Source of the DNA: Chamaecyparis obtusa
Taxonomy: Eukaryota > Streptophyta > Pinopsida > Cupressales > Cupressaceae
Reading direction: 5' to 3'
Assembly: GCA_027943335.1 (NCBI GenBank)
Contig: BSBK01006386.1
Location: 62,001-126,000, forward strand
Length of the DNA stretch: 64,000 bases
The stretch's first letter is position 1; the number at the start of each line of letters is the position of its first letter. The position numbers and the translations under genes are program-made. Of the stretch, positions 1-13,085 are shown piece after piece. Below the pieces are notes generated by a model. That model was not told the DNA's origin. It worked only from the letters and a program-made list of their open reading frames with translations, and did not search any database.

Positions 1-132
1 CGTTGAGGCTGTTTGAAGTGGAGAGTTTGGTCTTGAATGTTTGTACAAAACATTGGTATAGGTTGCATTGACATGAGCATCACCAGGTTCATTGTCTTGG
101 TCTTCGTGTTGTGACCATTGGTCTGGGTGAGC

Positions 133-528
133 TCATCTCTCATGCCTGTCAGCTCGTTGATGTGCATCTAGGTACCTAGTGCTGATGGGGGGTGAACTAG
201 GTTGAGCATCATGAGAGGAATTACTAAACAAAATCTTGTCTCTGTGTCTTTCATAGATATCATCAAGGGTTTGATCCATAGCTTCCCTTTCCCGCTGAGT
301 CATGGTATAACTCATATCCATACCTGAGTGTGAAGGTGCTGAGGGGGTACTCAAATCACTAAAATAGCTCTTTGGGTCAAACCAAGTGCCAAACTTACTC
401 CTAGGTGACTGGTCAAATATTGGTTCCTTTTCCTTTCTCTTTTGACGAGTCTGAACTGGGGGTAGTTGGTTGAAGACTATTTGAGGTTTCTTTCCTTGGC
501 TCACTTGATATCTTGTTGATACTGACAT
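133..528 (-). CDS. Unrecognised 131-residue ORF, possible gag-region fragment
   Basis: I do not recognise this protein. It is an open ATG-to-stop frame on the minus strand, hydrophilic and low in cysteine, with a basic N-terminal third (a KRKEKE cluster), a Ser/Pro-rich middle and an Arg/His-rich end. No membrane segment or catalytic motif is visible. It lies downstream, in minus-strand reading, of the LTR at 3805-4811 and its primer-binding site, which is where gag would start in an LTR retrotransposon running off the left edge of the window. That position is the only reason to suspect an element-encoded product. It could equally be a chance frame; codon use and homology cannot be judged here. 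Confidence 0.3.
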   Translation of the reverse strand: MSVSTRYQVSQGKKPQIVFNQLPPVQTRQKRKEKEPIFDQSPRSKFGTWFDPKSYFSDLSTPSAPSHSGMDMSYTMTQREREAMDQTLDDIYERHRDKILFSNSSHDAQPSSPPISTRYLDAHQRADRHER

Positions 529-2164
529 GAAAGGGAGAGTTCAGGAAAATAGACAAATCTAGGAAACGTCAATACTAGACTAGGATAGTAAAAGTTCTCT
601 TGTCCGAGAGAACTAGTGAAATAGAACTGTTGCAAGTAGGTGCAAACTAATACTGCCACAGAGGTGCTCAATTCTTGGGTGAATACCCTAGCACATATGG
701 ATCATGAGGATGACTTACACAAAGTACTGAATTTGAATGTATGAAAATGGGTGGACAAAGAGATTACTAGCACTCTCCAAGTGTGTTATCAAAGAGTCTG
801 AAAATTTATCTATTTGACAGGAACAATTCCTAATTTGTCAATCTCAAGCAAAATTTCTTATGGGATCAAGGATCACTAACTCAAAAGGTCAAGGACACAA
901 GAACCTTAAATACAAAATAGGTCTCTAGAACTGGGACAAGTCATGGAATCGAAGAACTCAGTATTTCAGTTTGTTGTTTGTTTGCAAAGACTAAGCAAGT
1001 ATATCAACTGATTTGTATCAAGCACATAAGACATCAATCAGGGAGTTCAAGCAAGCAATTGTCTTCAAACAATGAGCAAGGGGAAAAACAACCTTGCACA
1101 TGAACAAGAATAGTGACTTAGTATGGTACTTCTTAAAGATGCTACTTGTGTATGTTCTTGAAGATGTTTTAGCAGGCACTCAGAACACAACAACATCCTA
1201 GCAAGTTGTCTAGAAGGATATACATGTCTTTTCTAAAGGGCGTCCTCAATATATGCAAGGTACGTGAGGCCCAAATTCGTAGATGAGAAGAATAAAAAAA
1301 TCACACAGTCGGGGGGAGACGGTAACCCAAATCTCCTCCTTCACTTCTCAAAGGTATAAAGTTCTTTGAGGCTTAGCCAAGAGTGAAATCTAACTCATTC
1401 CCAAGAGAGGTGTCTTTGGATTCACCTCCTGATATTTATACTCTGTCGGAACACAGGAGTTAAGGTCGTCCCTTGAGGTGATGAAATCCCCAAGCAGGCC
1501 TTCTAAAAATGAAAAAGTAAGTAATTCTCTATCAAAAAGTATTGGAAAGCACTAAAGGTGGAACACTTAACGCTTAGAGCAAATATGAGGTGAGTCCACA
1601 AGGTGGAACACTTAACACCTCACACAAGCTACAAACGAGTCCACAACCTAGAAAACAAGTGAGCTCCAGAAAGCACATAAGGGTTGCCTAGTGGAACAAT
1701 TAACGCTTATTTCCTATAGACCCCTCCCCTTTAATGTGGCGCTGAGATTGCAACCACAGGACGAAAATGAGGGGCCGGCGGATTAGCGAGTCCAATAACC
1801 CAAAATAGCAATCTAGATCAATCACAAGTAATCTAAGACTGCTAATCAATAAGACTATTTTGATATTTGAAACCAAGAATTACTTAATGTTTAAAATATA
1901 GGCATTCACTTTAAATACAAACTTGCATGAAAGCAAATCTATGTTCATTTATTTCCCATTAAGAGCATAAAAGAAATGTGTTCTAGGAAAGCGTGTAACA
2001 CTCAAGCCAGACACAAGAGCTTAATTTTATGCCCAAAACTAAATGTTCTAGAGATTTTGAGAATGTATCTTAAGTCCAAAGATCTGCAATTCACGATTTA
2101 ACACCTGTAAATGCCCAAAAGAAAAGAAAAAAACTTAGTTCCCCTAAAAAAACAAGCAAAAAGA
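529..2164 (-). other. Noncoding leader-like stretch of the minus-strand element
   Basis: No credible coding frame was seen. Two details stand out. A TATA-like string on the minus strand (complement of 1432-1445, reading cagagtataaatat) lies about 900 bases upstream of the 133-528 frame. A 15-base string, ggtggaacacttaac, occurs exactly at 1557-1571 and 1602-1616, with a variant at 1691-1705. These could belong to a second promoter or to an older LTR, but no matching partner LTR was found in the window. Confidence 0.35.
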
Positions 2165-2662
2165 GTACTTAAGAAACTAATTTAATCTAACAAATTTAAT
2201 CTAAAAAGATTAATTAACAAAACTAAAATTAAATTAAATTAATCTAATTAAAAAAACTAATCTAAAAATTAAAAATAAAATAAAAATAAAATAAAATAAA
2301 ATAAACTAAAAAAATAAAAAATCTAAATTAACAAGATTAAAAAAAAAATCTAACCTAAATTAATAAAATTAAAAAATCTAATGTAAAAAAACAAAATTTT
2401 AAAAAAATCTAATCTAATTTAATAAAATTAAAAAAAATCTAATCTAAAAACAAAATTTAAAAAAATCTAATTTTATTTTAAAAAAATTAAAAAATCTAAT
2501 CTAAAAAAACAAAATTTTTAAAAAAATCTAAGCTAAATCTAAGTTTTAACAAAATCTAAATAAAAACAACAAAGAAAAAAAAAGAACTAAAGCTACGTAA
2601 GCTAATCTAATCTAAAAACAAAATTTAAAAAATCTAATAAAATCTAATCTAATTTCATTGCA
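2165..2662. repeat. A-rich low-complexity block built on AATCTAA
   Basis: About 500 bases consisting almost wholly of A and T with sparse C. Variants of aatctaatctaaaa followed by an A run recur irregularly. On the minus strand this is a long T-rich tract inside the leader of the LTR element. It is a degenerate simple repeat rather than a perfect tandem array. No coding frame crosses it. Confidence 0.75.
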
Positions 2663-3788
2663 AACATTGCTTTCCCTTTGCATATGAAAAGTCAATATAG
2701 AAAAAGCTTTTAGTCTTTCAGATTAAAGATTTGATACATGATACAAATCTGTTGCTGGTGGTCTTGGCTTTGTACGAGTCATGCATTTTATTCCTGTTAA
2801 AACAATCAATTCATTTTAGCCTATTTTCTCTGACTAATGCATCAATCCAGACTTACGAATTGTTGAGAGAAAACCGCAAATTTCAAATAGGAAACAGTTC
2901 AATTTTGGAGAATGAAAATGCAAAGCAAATTGCAGTAATGTCGACAAGAGGAGATGTTGAATGAATCGGGTATGTAATGAATTGGATTAGAGTTCTCTGC
3001 TGCTCCAAACCATAAGTCCTCTGCTGCTTCAAACCAGACCCTTTTGGAAACCCACAACCTCAGCACCCAAGTTGTTGAAGATTATTCAATGCTCAGAAGG
3101 AAGTCTCAAAATTGCGATGCTAAGACAATAAAATTCCCATCCGTTCATTTACGCTGCATAGTATTAAAGAAACATTCAATTTGCAATAACACTGTTCGAT
3201 TACATTTCAAAACGTACTGGCAAAACTGATTTGGAAATGAAGAGTGTCATTTTTATTAAAAGGAACCGGAAACAAGAATTGGCGATTTTTGTATACAATG
3301 TTAAGGAAGACATCTTGTTAGCTTTGAAAAACCAGTTTGCTAAAAAGAGATTGCATGTAACACGACATTGGATTTCGGTTTTGATTATGAATCAATCACA
3401 TACAAAGGTTAGCGTCATAAGTGTGCAGATTACTATGCAAAATAATAAGTTTCCCTTAGACACACTGTTCGATTACATTCCAAAACACACAGTTCCTAGA
3501 ATTTCATGTTTATGATCATCCAATCTGCGTGTTTATAGAAACAAATATCTTTCTAGAGCTTTTACTATAAAGGCATCCTATTAAAACATCAACAAAACAA
3601 AATGGACTCTAATGGTTCAATCCCGTAATACTGTTATACTGTAATAAAGATCTTCGATCAAAATGCAAACATTAAACACTTTGAATACAACTTCACACTC
3701 CAACATAATTTAATCCATCAATATGTAATCAGTAAAGAATTTCAAAACAGAGTATTACGAATCAGAAATGTGAAAAATCTAATAGTAA
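2663..3788. other. Noncoding interval between A-rich block and primer-binding site
   Basis: Three short plus-strand frames (2731-2964, 3044-3229, 3231-3515) show no recognisable domain and run against the strand of the LTR element. I treat the interval as 5' untranslated sequence of that element, read on the minus strand immediately after the primer-binding site. Confidence 0.4.
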
Positions 3789-3801
3789 ACGGTGGGCGCC
3801 A
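3789..3801 (-). other. Retrotransposon primer-binding site (TGGCGCCCACCGT)
   Basis: Read on the minus strand, the LTR ends in ...TACA, then three T residues, then TGGCGCCCACCGT. A TGG start a few bases inside the LTR is the signature of a tRNA 3' end (CCA) priming site. The string resembles primer sites of plant Ty3/gypsy elements of the Tat/Ogre type. Which tRNA is used was not verified. Confidence 0.7.
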
Positions 3802-3804
3802 AAA

Positions 3805-4811
3805 TGTATCACAAAAAATTGTGACACTTCTGTGGGTCTTTGCATGCGAGGAGACTCAACAATGAGCCCTTACAAGCTGACCCACAGCTCTCTATCTGTG
3901 GAGTGCATGGTTTTTCAGGAGGTCCTCAGATACCTATGCAAGTACACCACAGAATGAGAGATTCAAAGAGGAGAAGCAAGAGTGCTAATCTCCATGAATC
4001 TTGTTCTTGCAATGCACCAATGAAAATGCAAGCTAATCTAGATGATAACAATGCAATACTTGAAAATAAATTTAACTATGAAAACAAATAACAATGCAAG
4101 ATTTAATCTATGAAATTAAATATGAAATTAATCTAAATGAAACTACAAGAGATAAAAATCTATATGCAATAATGGATCTCAAAGCTCTATGAAAACTTGC
4201 AACGTAATAACAATATGAAAATTCGGGGATCTTCAACTGAGAGCGAGAGCGTTCCTTTTATAGGCACAAGTGGAATTGAAGGCAAATCTAGAAGCAATGT
4301 GGGATAAATGGAAAAGAGGAAACAAATTTTGTTTTTAGAAGGTTTGAAGGAAATGGAATTTTTATTTTATTTCTTTTATTAATCAATTTGTTTCTTTTTC
4401 CATCACAAGAGATATTTGAGAAGATATTTTATTTATTTAATTTAAAAGAATAATATCTCTCCTAATAAAATAAAATAAAATAATATAATTTAAAGATAAA
4501 TATTAATGAAATAAAATAAAACCATTTAATTAAAAATAAATTTTAATTAAATAACCTTATTTCATTTAAGGAATATTTATTTCAAATAAATAATATTATT
4601 TTATTTATTTAAAAGGGATTTATTTTTCTTAATTAATTAAATAAAATTAATGAAATATTCAAACCTTAGGAAGAATTGAGATATTTGAAATGGTTACGAT
4701 TTGATCAAAGAATTTGATTTGAATATGGCAAAGCATTGATTCGGGAATTGATATTTGGCAAATTGAATAAATGGGGCCCAAAGTCTAGGCGACCATTTTA
4801 GGGTGCATACA
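3805..4811 (-). mobile_element. Minus-strand LTR (5' LTR of an element leaving the left edge)
   Basis: On the minus strand this 1007-base block starts TGTATGCACC and ends GTGATACA, a TG...CA structure with similar short terminal inverted repeats. The primer-binding site follows directly, so this is the 5' LTR of an element whose internal region occupies 3800 down to 1. A TATA box sits near its middle. The partner LTR is not in the window, so the outer boundary at 4811 rests on the terminal motif alone. No target duplication can be tested. Confidence 0.6.
4254..4265 (-). promoter_or_regulatory. TATA box in LTR
   Basis: On the minus strand gcctataaaagg is followed by a run reading gaacgctctcgctctc. 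TATA at mid-LTR with a pyrimidine-rich start region is the expected U3/R layout for the element whose primer-binding site is at 3789-3801. Confidence 0.55.
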
Positions 4812-7800
4812 ACCTTAAGTAGAATTGGGGGTGTAGAAGGTTCTTTACATCATTTGGGTATACCACTCAATTATGTAGATCAAGACTATATTGGCCTCTC
4901 ATTCTCTCTATGGAAGCCTAAACCTGTTTCCTTGCCTCTACATCACACCAATCACATTACATTTCAATAAATAAGAATATGAGATATTAGAATATTACCA
5001 GCCGATGGAAAATTAAGTGTAACCATTATACATATTTATAAACAAAGAGAGACAACTAGTACTTAAACCTTATGCCATTCTTGAAATTTGTACAAGGAAT
5101 TTGTGTTATAGATCGATCCTTGAACACTGAATTAAGTGACATAGTTTACTGAAAGATGAGACATCTTGGGAAAAACCTATATTTCAACTTTTCATTAGTT
5201 TCCACCATTGTTACCATAAACAAGTAAAGAAAATCATAATGGAAACAATAATGTAATGAGAAACAAAATATTTAGATAGCTACACATATTTATCATCATT
5301 ATTTTTATGATTCATTATGTTTATTATCATCAATTTTATGATTCATTACCATATCAACCCAATTTAGATGCAATATTGAACAAAATTTATAGTGCTACTC
5401 ACGTATGCCTTCTAGAATTCTATTGTATCTAAAAACTCTGATTTGTCTACAAGGAATAGATCAAGAAATAATAGGTGTGTAATAACAAATCTTATTCATA
5501 AACATTAAATTGTATACCTAACTCAATATCAATCCCTACAATATTTCCATTAATTAATTTGGTCAAGGAAAATAGCATAAGTGCCAAAATGACTTGCAAT
5601 TTGAAGACATCAAAAGGCAATATGTCATTACCAAGAAAATAGAGGAAGACATAGTTGTAGGGCCTAGAATCATTTAGATGAATGAGCTCTATACAATCTA
5701 TTTAAGGTCATCATACAAAACACATACATGTAATCAACACCAACAAATGAGCATCATAATAATTACATTTTTAATTTGATAAATAATACATTAAGAATAT
5801 GAGCAATAATAGAAACATGTGGCTCAAAGAAATTTGGACTCATGGTGATGGAATTCTTACTGCCTTGTCTATGCTACCACATTTTTTATACATGTCTACT
5901 GAAGCATTTTATAAAATAATTCACTACCTTGCTGCTATGGCTAAAAGCCTAAATTAGGTAAAAGAATTATATGTCATAGCATCATAAGAATTATATGTCA
6001 AATTTAATCAAAAGAAGTCATCTTGTAAGGCTCGTAAGCCAAAATTGCATTGTAAGGGTAATTAGGACCAATAGGTCAAAGTTGGTCAACAGTCAAATGG
6101 GGTAGGCCAACATAGAAATGGTATTATTAAGTCATTTAAGGTATGTTTAATAAGTATTTGATCTCATAAGGTCCATTTGATAGTTATAATGATAAAATGT
6201 CAAAAATTTGTAAAAATGTTACGCAATTTGCTTTGCAACTTTGCAACATTTCATTAAAAGTTGTCAATCAAGTCATAATGGGATCAATTGATCTGGCGGT
6301 TGATGAAATTGGTTGTAATTGATCACCAACATGTATAAGGACCCTCTTTTAGTCAAGGGAAATAGAGTGGTGTGAGTTTTAAGGACTCTAATATACACTA
6401 ATATTAGGGGAGAAGGCTTTTATACACTAATATAAGAGTTACAAGAATTATCTTTTTTGATAATTGTTTGTAGAAATTTGTTGAAATTATTTTGGCTGAG
6501 TTGTTTGACAAAATATCAATGCAGCAAAATGATAATGAGAGAACATAAGAAATCAAAACAAAAGATCTCGAGGAAGAAGAGAAGACAACATAACAAATCT
6601 CCCAAGATAGGATAAACCTTGAGAGGGAGCTCCAACATGATTTAGATAGAAGGTATGCAGATGCAATTCATCAATTTTTTTAACATGACTGTATTGATTT
6701 TTTTGCGACTGAACAAAAAATTTCCATATTTTGTTAAGAATTACTTGTTGATAATATTACCAAAGGGTGAATGAGATATAATAATATTCTAAAGAATCCA
6801 AATTACCTTATTCATGATTTGAACTGTAATGCCATATGGTTTTAATGTCTAGTTGCATTTTGGTAGTCATAATGGTTTAAATCTGTAACAGGGACAAGAT
6901 TGAGTTAATGGGATCTAATTCAATATTTTTTAATGTCATATATCATTGAAATAAGCTGAGTGTAGATTGTTACAAGTCCTTCCACTTATCTCTCAATAAT
7001 ATTCTTTGATTTAACCCTATCTAATAGCTCTATGTTATGCCCAAAATTAGATCACAACAATCACTGCCATTCCTTAATTACTACAATCAAGTTCAAGGAT
7101 TAATTTTTTAATTTTAATCCATTAGGAGAAGTCACTTGGAAGTTGTAAATGATTTTCTTGATCTCATTTTCCTCATCTTCTTTGGTTAAGGGCTCAAGGG
7201 AATGTTTTTGTCATGTTGATTGTCAATACCCTCTCTCATTGTCAAAACTACGATAATCATCTCTTTTGGCCATTCCTTTGTGCATGATTGTAGTCATAGT
7301 AAGGGCTTGGACTTTTGGAAGATTCTTATGACATTTGGATAGAGTTGTTACAAACCAAAGGGGTCATAAAGAAGGTCATTGTGATACAAGAGCATGAAGG
7401 TTCCAAATAGGCCATTAAGGCCAAACGATTCAAATTCTTGTAATACGGCCATATAAAGGCCATGCTTATCATTTTCATGTTTATTTTTATTTGATGTCAT
7501 TTTATGTATTAGAATACAAATGTAAAGCCTTTTGAGCCATATTGTACCCATTTGGCCTATAAGCCCCTAGGATGCTCAAGATGGTAAAACTAGTCAAAAT
7601 AGGTGGATAGGGAATTGGAATAGTGTTTATAGGTTATTTCAATAATATTGATAATGTTTGAAAGGTTTTTAAGGTCATAAGTTATAAAGATGTCAATGTT
7701 GCATCAATATTGCAAAAGTTGTCAATGACAACTTTGCAACTTTTGCACTAATATGAGGTTTAACTAAAGACCAATGACCAAGTTGGTTTAAAATGGTTGT

Positions 7801-9122
7801 AGATGGTTCAAAAAACCTCAAGGAACTTTAAATATACCCTTTGGGCTGGGGATTCAACAAAGGGCAAGTTTGATGAAAAGTTGAATAATAAAAAATGCCA
7901 TTTTAATGTTAGTTCTTTGTAATTTGCAATAATAGTCACGTGCCTTTTCATTTACATGATGTATTTTGATGAAAATTAAATTTGGTAATGAAGTTTGGAG
8001 AATTAGATATCCATTTATTAAAGTCTCAGCCACTATCCTTCTTTGTGGAAGGAGATCTAATCAAATTTATCAAATTCACCATGAAACCCTCATTGTCAAG
8101 GATTTAGATACAAATTGTTTGGCATCCCTTAATTCACCCATTTAAAAATTCTAATCCTTTTGTACTTTGTATTATATTGAGTGTAATTTAAAATGGTTGT
8201 GGTATCACATTAAATGGATTTGTATTCAAGGAGACACAACAAGCCCTAACGTGATAATTTGGGGGAAAAATAGTGAATGTAATAACAATTTATTAAATGT
8301 GTTGAGTTTTGTCTTTGATATTGAATTCAAGTGAATGGTTATGGTAAAATAAGGTTGATAAGAATCTAATTTAACTCTCCTATACTTTTATTAAGTGAAT
8401 TTATTAATTTCCAAGGCTTGGTTGCACTGTCATTGTAATAATAATCAATTCTTATAATAGTGACAATTTGGATTATTTGGGGTTGAATACACTTTTTTTT
8501 GGATAGTATCATTGTATGAAAATTGTTCCAAGTACTCCATTCATTCTTCAAGGAAATTCATTGGATTTAAACTATTTAATAATTCCCACAATGCCCAAAG
8601 TATTGAGCATATTATTCACTATTATTGTCCAGTTGTTGCAGACAGTTGGGAAGAAGGAATTGTCATACTTAAGAATTTGATTGCAAGCTATTGAAGTTTT
8701 AGTAGATTTGTATTATCCTTCCCATCACTTACTATCACCGGTCCAAGGCCCCAAGATAATTTTGATTGTTCACAACAACCTATGTTAAACTGCAGTATTG
8801 ACACTTTATCACAATCATATCCTAATTGTGTTCCTATTCAAACCCATGAAAAGGAAAGCACTTGGAGGTTATAAATACTTGGTCATGAATCAAATTTTTC
8901 TCTTTCCTCATTTGTAAATGGGCCTAAGGGTTAAATTGGTACACTGACTTATGAACACTATGCTCATTGTCAAAACTAGGAAAATCATTTTGTAAACCAT
9001 TCCATTTGATCATGCTTGTAACCACACCAAGGGTGTTAGCTTGTGGTGACTGATAAGGAAAGTACTATCCAGGAAAGTATTGTACACTTAACAACATCAG
9101 ATTTCCACAATCCATTAGTAGT
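4812..9122. other. 4.3 kb without recognisable genes or complete elements
   Basis: AT-rich sequence with only short, unrelated frames (for example 7348-7551 and 8366-8551 minus, 8512-8694 plus) and no domain I recognise. Segments near 6.0-6.4 kb and 7.6-7.9 kb share the flavour of diverged LTR sequence (tattgcaaaagttgtcaatgac and related strings), but no boundaries could be drawn. Confidence 0.5.
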
Positions 9123-9514
9123 GCAGTAAATTTCTAGATTCGATTGTGTATGTATTTTTAGCATCAACTTTTCAGATCACACTTTGTGATCCATCATCAG
9201 GATGAGAAAGTGCAAGGATGGAAAAAAAAATGCAGACTCAGTCTCACACAAGAGCAATATAAAGGGAAGGGGAAGAGTGCATACACAAACCAATGAAGAG
9301 AAGAGAGGAGAAAAAGAGACACAAAGAGAACATACAAAAATAAATAAATAAAAAGTAGAAAGGACCCCCTAAGACATCCTTGGGATGAAATGCCAAATAT
9401 AAAGACAACGGAATAAGGAGTGGGTGAGTAATTAAGAAATATAACACAAGCAAAAAACAAAGACAAGAAAAAACAAAGATAAAGAAAAGAAAATGAAAGT
9501 AATGGAAATGAAAG
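9123..9514 (+). repeat. Left inverted arm (~392 bp)
   Basis: Inverted copy of 10183-10578. Minus-strand frames here (9197-9589, 9244-9522) are Phe/Leu-rich readings of a pyrimidine-rich strand, and the right arm shows the same reading. They are not taken as genes. Confidence 0.75.
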
Positions 9515-9642
9515 AAACCCAAGGAACGAGCTGAAAAACAAAATAATAAATCTACATACTAATATGAGAACATCTATAAATTGAAGCATTTAAATATGCA
9601 CAAAAAGAATGAAAAAATAGATAGGTATATGTGCATAGATAT

Positions 9643-9806
<164 letters not shown>

Positions 9807-10094
9807 AAGTGCATGCTCAAAAATGAAACTAAAAAAACCCTAAGAATATGCACCTATATAAATGAATCTATAGAAAAAAGAAAGCAACTAATTAAGAAAA
9901 TATAAATATGTACAAATTTATATGTATATGTACATAAATGTATATATATGTACGTATATACATGTACATATAAGAAAATGGATCCAACCATGTGTATATA
10001 TACATACATGTATATATATATATATACCACATAAGCGAGAACAAATAAAAAACAGTGCACCTATATATGCCCATAAAAGAGGAAAAAAAGAAAT

Positions 10095-10097
<3 letters not shown>

Positions 10098-10171
<74 letters not shown>
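10098..10171. repeat. (TA)n followed by (AC)n microsatellite
   Basis: About 30 bases of TA (10098-10127), one G, then about 43 bases of AC (10129-10171), ending at the inner edge of the right foldback arm. Confidence 0.95.
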
Positions 10172-10173
<2 letters not shown>

Positions 10174-10182
10174 TATATATAT

Positions 10183-10578
10183 CATTTTCATTTCCATTAC
10201 TTTCGTTTTCTTTTCTTTATCTTTGTTTTTTCTTGTCTTTGTTTTTTGCTTGTGTTATATTTCTTAATTACTCACCTGCTCCTTATTTCGTTGTCTTTAT
10301 ATTTGGCATTTCATCCCAAGGATGTCTTAGGGGGTCCTTTCTACTTTTTTATTTTTTTATTTTTTATGTTCTCTTTGTGTCTCTTTTTCTCCTCTCTTCT
10401 CTTCATTGGTTTGCGTGTGCACTCTTCCCCTTCCCTTTATATTGCTCTTGTGTGAAGCCGAGTCTGCATTTTTATTTTCCATCCTTGCACTTTCTCATCC
10501 TGATGATGGATCACAAAGTGTGATCTGAAACGTTGATGCTAAAAATACATACACAATCGAATCCATAAATTTACTGCA
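10183..10578 (-). repeat. Right inverted arm (~396 bp)
   Basis: Inverted copy of 9123-9514, ending ...aaatttactgca against the left arm's tgcagtaaattt. Confidence 0.75.
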
Positions 10579-10582
10579 GTAT

Positions 10583-11000
10583 TGTACATGTTTCCTCCCA
10601 ATTTTTTTTTGAGCCGACATATTTTTGGTTATTTTGGGCCGGCATATTGTAACTTATTCTAACCCTAAAGCGGCAAAATATTGTATAATATAGCTTAGGG
10701 TTAGGGATTTCACTATGTATGATTTTAGCACTTGTGGCAGAATTGAGCTGTAAGGGATTACAGATAGTAATCAGGTTGTAATCACTGGATAATAATAATA
10801 TTGGACTTGCTATTGGGGGATGTAGCCCAAGGATTGGGTGAACCACGTTAAATCTTTGTGTCTTGTGTTCTCTTCTATGTGGTTTATTGTTTTTCTGATA
10901 TTGGTTATATTTGCACATAATTTTTATTTCTGCCTTGTTAATCCTAACAAAGGGTTGGAGTCTTGTTTGGGTTCCTTGACACTATGAGGGTGTTGTTACA
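10583..11000 (+). mobile_element. LTR-like remnant
   Basis: The stretch starts tgtacatg and ends tgttgttaca. It contains gggtgaaccacgttaaatctttgtgtc (about 10836-10862), a string of the kind found near the 3' end (U5) of many plant LTRs. No second copy, primer-binding site or target duplication was found, so it may be a solo or truncated LTR. Boundaries are tentative. Confidence 0.4.
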
Positions 11001-12720
11001 AAAAAAACACCAATTTTGATGTCCATTACCTTTCCAATTCATTGAAACATGAAGGGATGTACTATGGTGAATAAGGCTTCCCAAGGACAAGGAATGGTGG
11101 TTAATTGCATTAAAGGAGGTTAGTGAGTGTCATTGAGGTATGTTGAAGGGTCTAGTGGTTGAGAAGGGTATTTTCCTTAGTTAAGAGCATGTTCCATGAT
11201 AGAGAGGGCCTATGGATGGTTATTTTTTTTTTGAGACAATAAGGCATGATGTGCATCCTAGCATCTAGGAGGGAGAAAAAGTGTTTGTGGGAATCTATAG
11301 CTTCCTCTACACCACATTCCTTCTCATGATTATGAAAGCATGAAGGGTTGTGTCATATGGAAAATGAGCCACGAGAAATGGAAAATATTTTAATGTTTTA
11401 ATTGAAGAGGTGGATTATTTCAAGTTTTTATTTTCTTGCAATAATAGAAACATTGATATGCATCACAAGACACATACATTCTATATCAGATATTCAACAC
11501 GTTTCTCCAATATTCAAAGAAATAGAGATACAAAGCTTGAACCACAAGAATAAGCATAGAGAAGGAAATCCCCATGGATAAAAATCAAACAAGATCATCC
11601 ATTTTTTAGAGGTTTCTAATAGAGGTGCCCAATTTTAAGAATATGAGTCTTCATTTCATAAAAACTTGAAACCCTTGGAATCTATTGTGAAATATAATAT
11701 ACTAAATATAGGAAAATATTTAATTTGGAGCCATCACAAGAATATCCAAGAAAATATACAAATGGTTTTTATCATGTTTTTTAAGAAAAAAATATCTTTC
11801 AAGAAATGTGTGCTGGAGAAAACTCTGCAACAAACTCACCTGTAGATACCCTAGATATACAATGTGAAAGATCCAAATCCTAGTCTTGATAAGTAGTGGT
11901 AGAATGGCAAGAGAAGTTCTCTAGAATGAAATAAGGAGAGATGCACAAAAGACAAGAAATGAAAAGAACCATTTAATAAATTCTCTGCATCATCATCAAC
12001 AACCAACATTACATTCTCTGCATCAACAAAAAATTAGCCCTTTTATAGGATTTCTCACATTACTTTCCCACCATCCTAAACTAGCCATCCAACTAGATAC
12101 AAAAGGGAACCCATGGGTAATGATTACTTTCCCTCCATCCTTCTCCTTCTCACATTACTTTGGGACCCAATGAGTTGACAACCGAAAGAAATTCTCCACA
12201 ACAAGAAGATTTCCTTTGCAAATTTACTTCTCCAAACGTTGGAACTTTGATCTACTGGTTCGTAGGTACCACAAAAATGAGTGTGTTAATTTCAAATTAT
12301 CAATGGAATCATTGTAACATTATCAAATTATCAATGGGTTTGTTGGTTAAAAATTCTCCCTCAATTATAGCATAAATGAGTTGCACTATAACATTATTTC
12401 TTACATCAACAATTGAAATTATAACATTATTTTTTAATCTTTTGCTATATTCAATTAATTTTTTTTTTGAAATTATAGGCATTGCAATGATTTTTTGGAG
12501 TCTCTTTGATTTTGTATCATCAACAAAGGGGCTTGACATGGTATCTAGGAAATCAATATTATCACAAGTATTGAAAATTGGATCAAAGATTGTATTTCCA
12601 TATAATAAATCTATGAAAAAAAGTCTTAAATCATCTGGTAACAAAGTATCCTTAGAATAGACTATAGGAAATTTCATCTCCAATATTAGTTTCATTTAGT
12701 TATCCATAGCATACCTCAAT
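11001..12720. other. Noncoding interval
   Basis: No recognisable gene. A 128-codon minus-strand frame at 12309-12695 largely overlaps opposite-strand frames over the same bases and has no motif I recognise, so I do not call it. Repeated short phrases (tctctgcatcatcatcaacaa) are the only structure noticed. Confidence 0.45.
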
Positions 12721-13085
12721 CTATTTTAATGTTAGGGTTAGTGTTTATGTTTAATTAGGGTTGAAATTTAATAGGTTAGGATTACCATTAGGAATTTTCT
12801 TCAATTAGGATTGAATTTTAGTAGGGTTAGGTTTAGATTTTACAATCAATCAGGGATGGAGATAGAGTTATATTTATATTAACATTAGAGTAAGGAGTTA
12901 TTAGTTAAGATTGAGGTCAGATCTGGAGTAATGTTTAGTGTTAGGTTTGGGGATTGATTACTATTAGGGTTAGAGTTTATTAATAAGGGTAAAAATTCAG
13001 TTAGGGTTAGTGTTACAATTATAATAAGGGTTAAGAAAATTAAAATTTAATTAAGGTTTTGATTAGGGTCTTTATTCACTCAGGG
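12721..13085 (+). repeat. Degenerate telomere-motif-rich patch
   Basis: The plus strand contains many irregularly spaced copies of tagggtta, ttaggatt and ttaggttt, for example gttagggttag at 12732-12742 and at about 13004. The plant telomere unit is TTTAGGG. These copies are not in tandem register, so this is an eroded TTAGGG-like minisatellite or chance enrichment rather than an intact interstitial telomere array. The complementary motif (aaccctagtactaaccct) reappears at about 13272-13290. Confidence 0.45.

Noticed and set aside
2731..3515. Three plus-strand frames in series
   Set aside because: Short, unrelated in phase, no domain, and antisense to the LTR element leader.
12309..12695. 128-codon minus-strand frame with an opposite-strand frame of 94 codons
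   Set aside because: AT-rich, no motif recognised, and both strands are open over the same bases, as expected by chance in such composition.
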